NCBI GenBank assembly: GCA_019186985.1 | Contig: JABARQ010000011.1 | Coordinates: forward strand, 124,001-188,000 | Reading direction: 5' to 3' | Length of the DNA: 64,000 nucleotides | DNA from: Prosthecobacter sp. | GTDB lineage: Bacteria > Verrucomicrobiota > Verrucomicrobiia > Verrucomicrobiales > Verrucomicrobiaceae | Shown here: one piece after another, positions 63,098-64,000 of the stretch | Numbering within the stretch: position 1 is the stretch's first letter | Layout of the letters: each line of letters starts with the position of its first letter | Notes under the pieces: generated by a model | Seen by the model: the letters and a program-made list of their open reading frames with translations, nothing else | What the model was told of the DNA's origin: nothing | The model's database searches: none | Translations under genes and position numbers: made by a program

Positions 63098-64000
63098 GTG
63101 GCACCGATTGTCCGTGATCTCGTGACCTGGTTTCAATCCCAGGGACGTGATTACCCATGGCGCCGGACCCGGGATCCTTACGCAATCCTGGTCTCGGAGG
63201 TCATGCTGCAGCAGACACAGATCGCGACCGTGCTGGAACGCGGCTTCTACAGCCGCTGGATGGAAAGGTTTCCCGGCTTTGCCGAACTCGCCCGGGCTAC
63301 GGAGGCCGAAGTGCTGGGCGCCTGGCAGGGGCTTGGTTATTACCGCCGGGCCCGCAACTTGCAGCGTCTGGCGCAGGTCGTCATGAGCGAACACGCGGGA
63401 GTCTTCCCACGCGACCCCGCGTTGATCCGGGAACTGCCCGGCATCGGCCCTTACACGGCCGGCGCGGTCGCCAGCTTCGCCTTCGGCCTGGCGGAGCCCG
63501 TCGTGGACGGCAATGTCGCCCGTGTGCTGGCACGGCTGGATGATGACTCCACGCCGGTGGACGGAACGGCGGGCGGCCGCCGCCTATGGGCGCGGGCTGC
63601 GGAGCTTGTTCGCGCCAGCGATGATCCGCGTTCCTTCAACTCGGCCCTCATGGAGCTGGGTCAGACGGTCTGCCGCCCGGCGCGTCCGGCCTGCGGTGAA
63701 TGTCCGGTGCGCAGGCACTGCCGAACCAAAAGTCCGGAAAAACTGCCGGTGAAGTCCGCGCGTCCCGGAGTGACTGCCGTCACCGAGCGGGTGTTTTTCC
63801 TGCGTTCCGCCGAAGGCGTGCTGCTTGAGAAGGAGACGGGAAGCCGCCGCACGGGACTGTGGAGGCTGCCGGCGCTGCCGGATGCCTGGCTCGACCGGCC
63901 GCCCCCGGTGCTGCTGAAGACGAGCTATGCCATCACCCGCTACAAGGTGACGCTCTGGGTGCATGAGACGCCCGCCGGGCTGCGGCCGCAGCCCGTGCAG
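63098..64000 (+). CDS. mutY: A/G-specific adenine glycosylase, 3' end off the window
   Basis: 301 codons to the window edge from a GTG at 63098 (MAPIVRDLVTWFQSQG); GTG 63122 is an alternative. MutY removes adenine opposite 8-oxoguanine. DYPWRRTRDPYAILVSEVMLQQTQ contains catalytic E34 (split here as WRRTRDPY and SEVMLQQTQ). The HhH motif ELPGIGPYTAGAV and catalytic D137 (VVDGNVARV) follow. The four cluster cysteines C192, C199, C202 and C208 have C-x6-C-x2-C-x5-C spacing. The C-terminal NUDIX-like 8-oxoG recognition domain has begun (VTERVFFLRSAEGVLLEK). The gene starts 16 bp after the TPR gene. Confidence 0.93.
   Translation, partial: MAPIVRDLVTWFQSQGRDYPWRRTRDPYAILVSEVMLQQTQIATVLERGFYSRWMERFPGFAELARATEAEVLGAWQGLGYYRRARNLQRLAQVVMSEHAGVFPRDPALIRELPGIGPYTAGAVASFAFGLAEPVVDGNVARVLARLDDDSTPVDGTAGGRRLWARAAELVRASDDPRSFNSALMELGQTVCRPARPACGECPVRRHCRTKSPEKLPVKSARPGVTAVTERVFFLRSAEGVLLEKETGSRRTGLWRLPALPDAWLDRPPPVLLKTSYAITRYKVTLWVHETPAGLRPQPVQ

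Overview
The window is a GC-rich bacterial chromosome segment that most resembles a Verrucomicrobiota (Verrucomicrobiaceae/Prosthecobacter-like) genome. This is inferred from gene content: paired DUF1552/DUF1592 and DUF1501/DUF1549 'planctomycete-type' genes, two secreted sulfatases, an ECF-sigma/Ser-Thr-kinase operon, delta-60-repeat and PQQ/NHL propeller proteins, and many multidomain secreted fusions. These sit among ordinary housekeeping genes (lgt, fabH, purB, queG, mutY, tRNA-Pro).

Layout. 1-2803 (minus): an ECF sigma factor, a membrane Ser/Thr kinase and a partial NTF2-like gene in one operon. 3290-4504: a Tat-exported alpha/beta hydrolase. 4505-6543: gene-poor, with hairpin repeats and a frameshifted exported gene. 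6544-12308: a 1615-residue modular protein ending in a lipase-like domain, translationally coupled to a HEAT-like protein. 12464-16449 (minus): DUF1552 and DUF1592 cytochrome-type partners. 17023-24975: a wrecked type I restriction-modification locus. It has a truncated hsdM carrying several in-frame palindromic insertions and the 3' remnant of hsdR. hsdS and the hsdR 5' half are absent, and in their place sits an intact two-gene cassette: a MORC-like GHKL ATPase fused to a PD-(D/E)XK (Shedu/DUF4263-like) nuclease, and a SIR2-STAND NTPase. A tRNA-Pro(GGG) lies just beyond.

25483-35746: lgt, fabH, a six-copy array of about 93 bp, DUF1501/DUF1549, purB, queG, a NifU-like scaffold and a truncated haemoglobin. 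35740-39861 (minus): SDR reductase, ACP, an LPG-synthase-type membrane protein and a patatin (a probable lipid cluster), then an orphan sugar-ABC permease. 39892-45362: prepilin peptidase (minus), then a plus-strand run of VanX-like dipeptidase, an N-terminally extended LptG/F permease, a conserved unknown and a PHP phosphatase. 45428-53962 (minus): two sulfatases, an M20 peptidase, an unusual amidohydrolase-aminotransferase fusion, and a Pit/DUF47 phosphate transport pair. 54103-64000: a PQQ propeller, an NHL propeller, an orphan membrane fusion protein, a trypsin/jelly-roll/SirB1 fusion, a CDGSH protein, a coiled-coil TPR protein and a partial mutY.

The most interesting region is 17023-24975. 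A probable anti-phage pair (nucleotide-sensing GHKL ATPase-nuclease plus NAD-consuming SIR2-STAND) has replaced the core of an older type I system, with spacings of 3, 7 and 0 bp. The old hsdM records repeated invasion by roughly 60-80 bp palindromic elements that keep the reading frame open.
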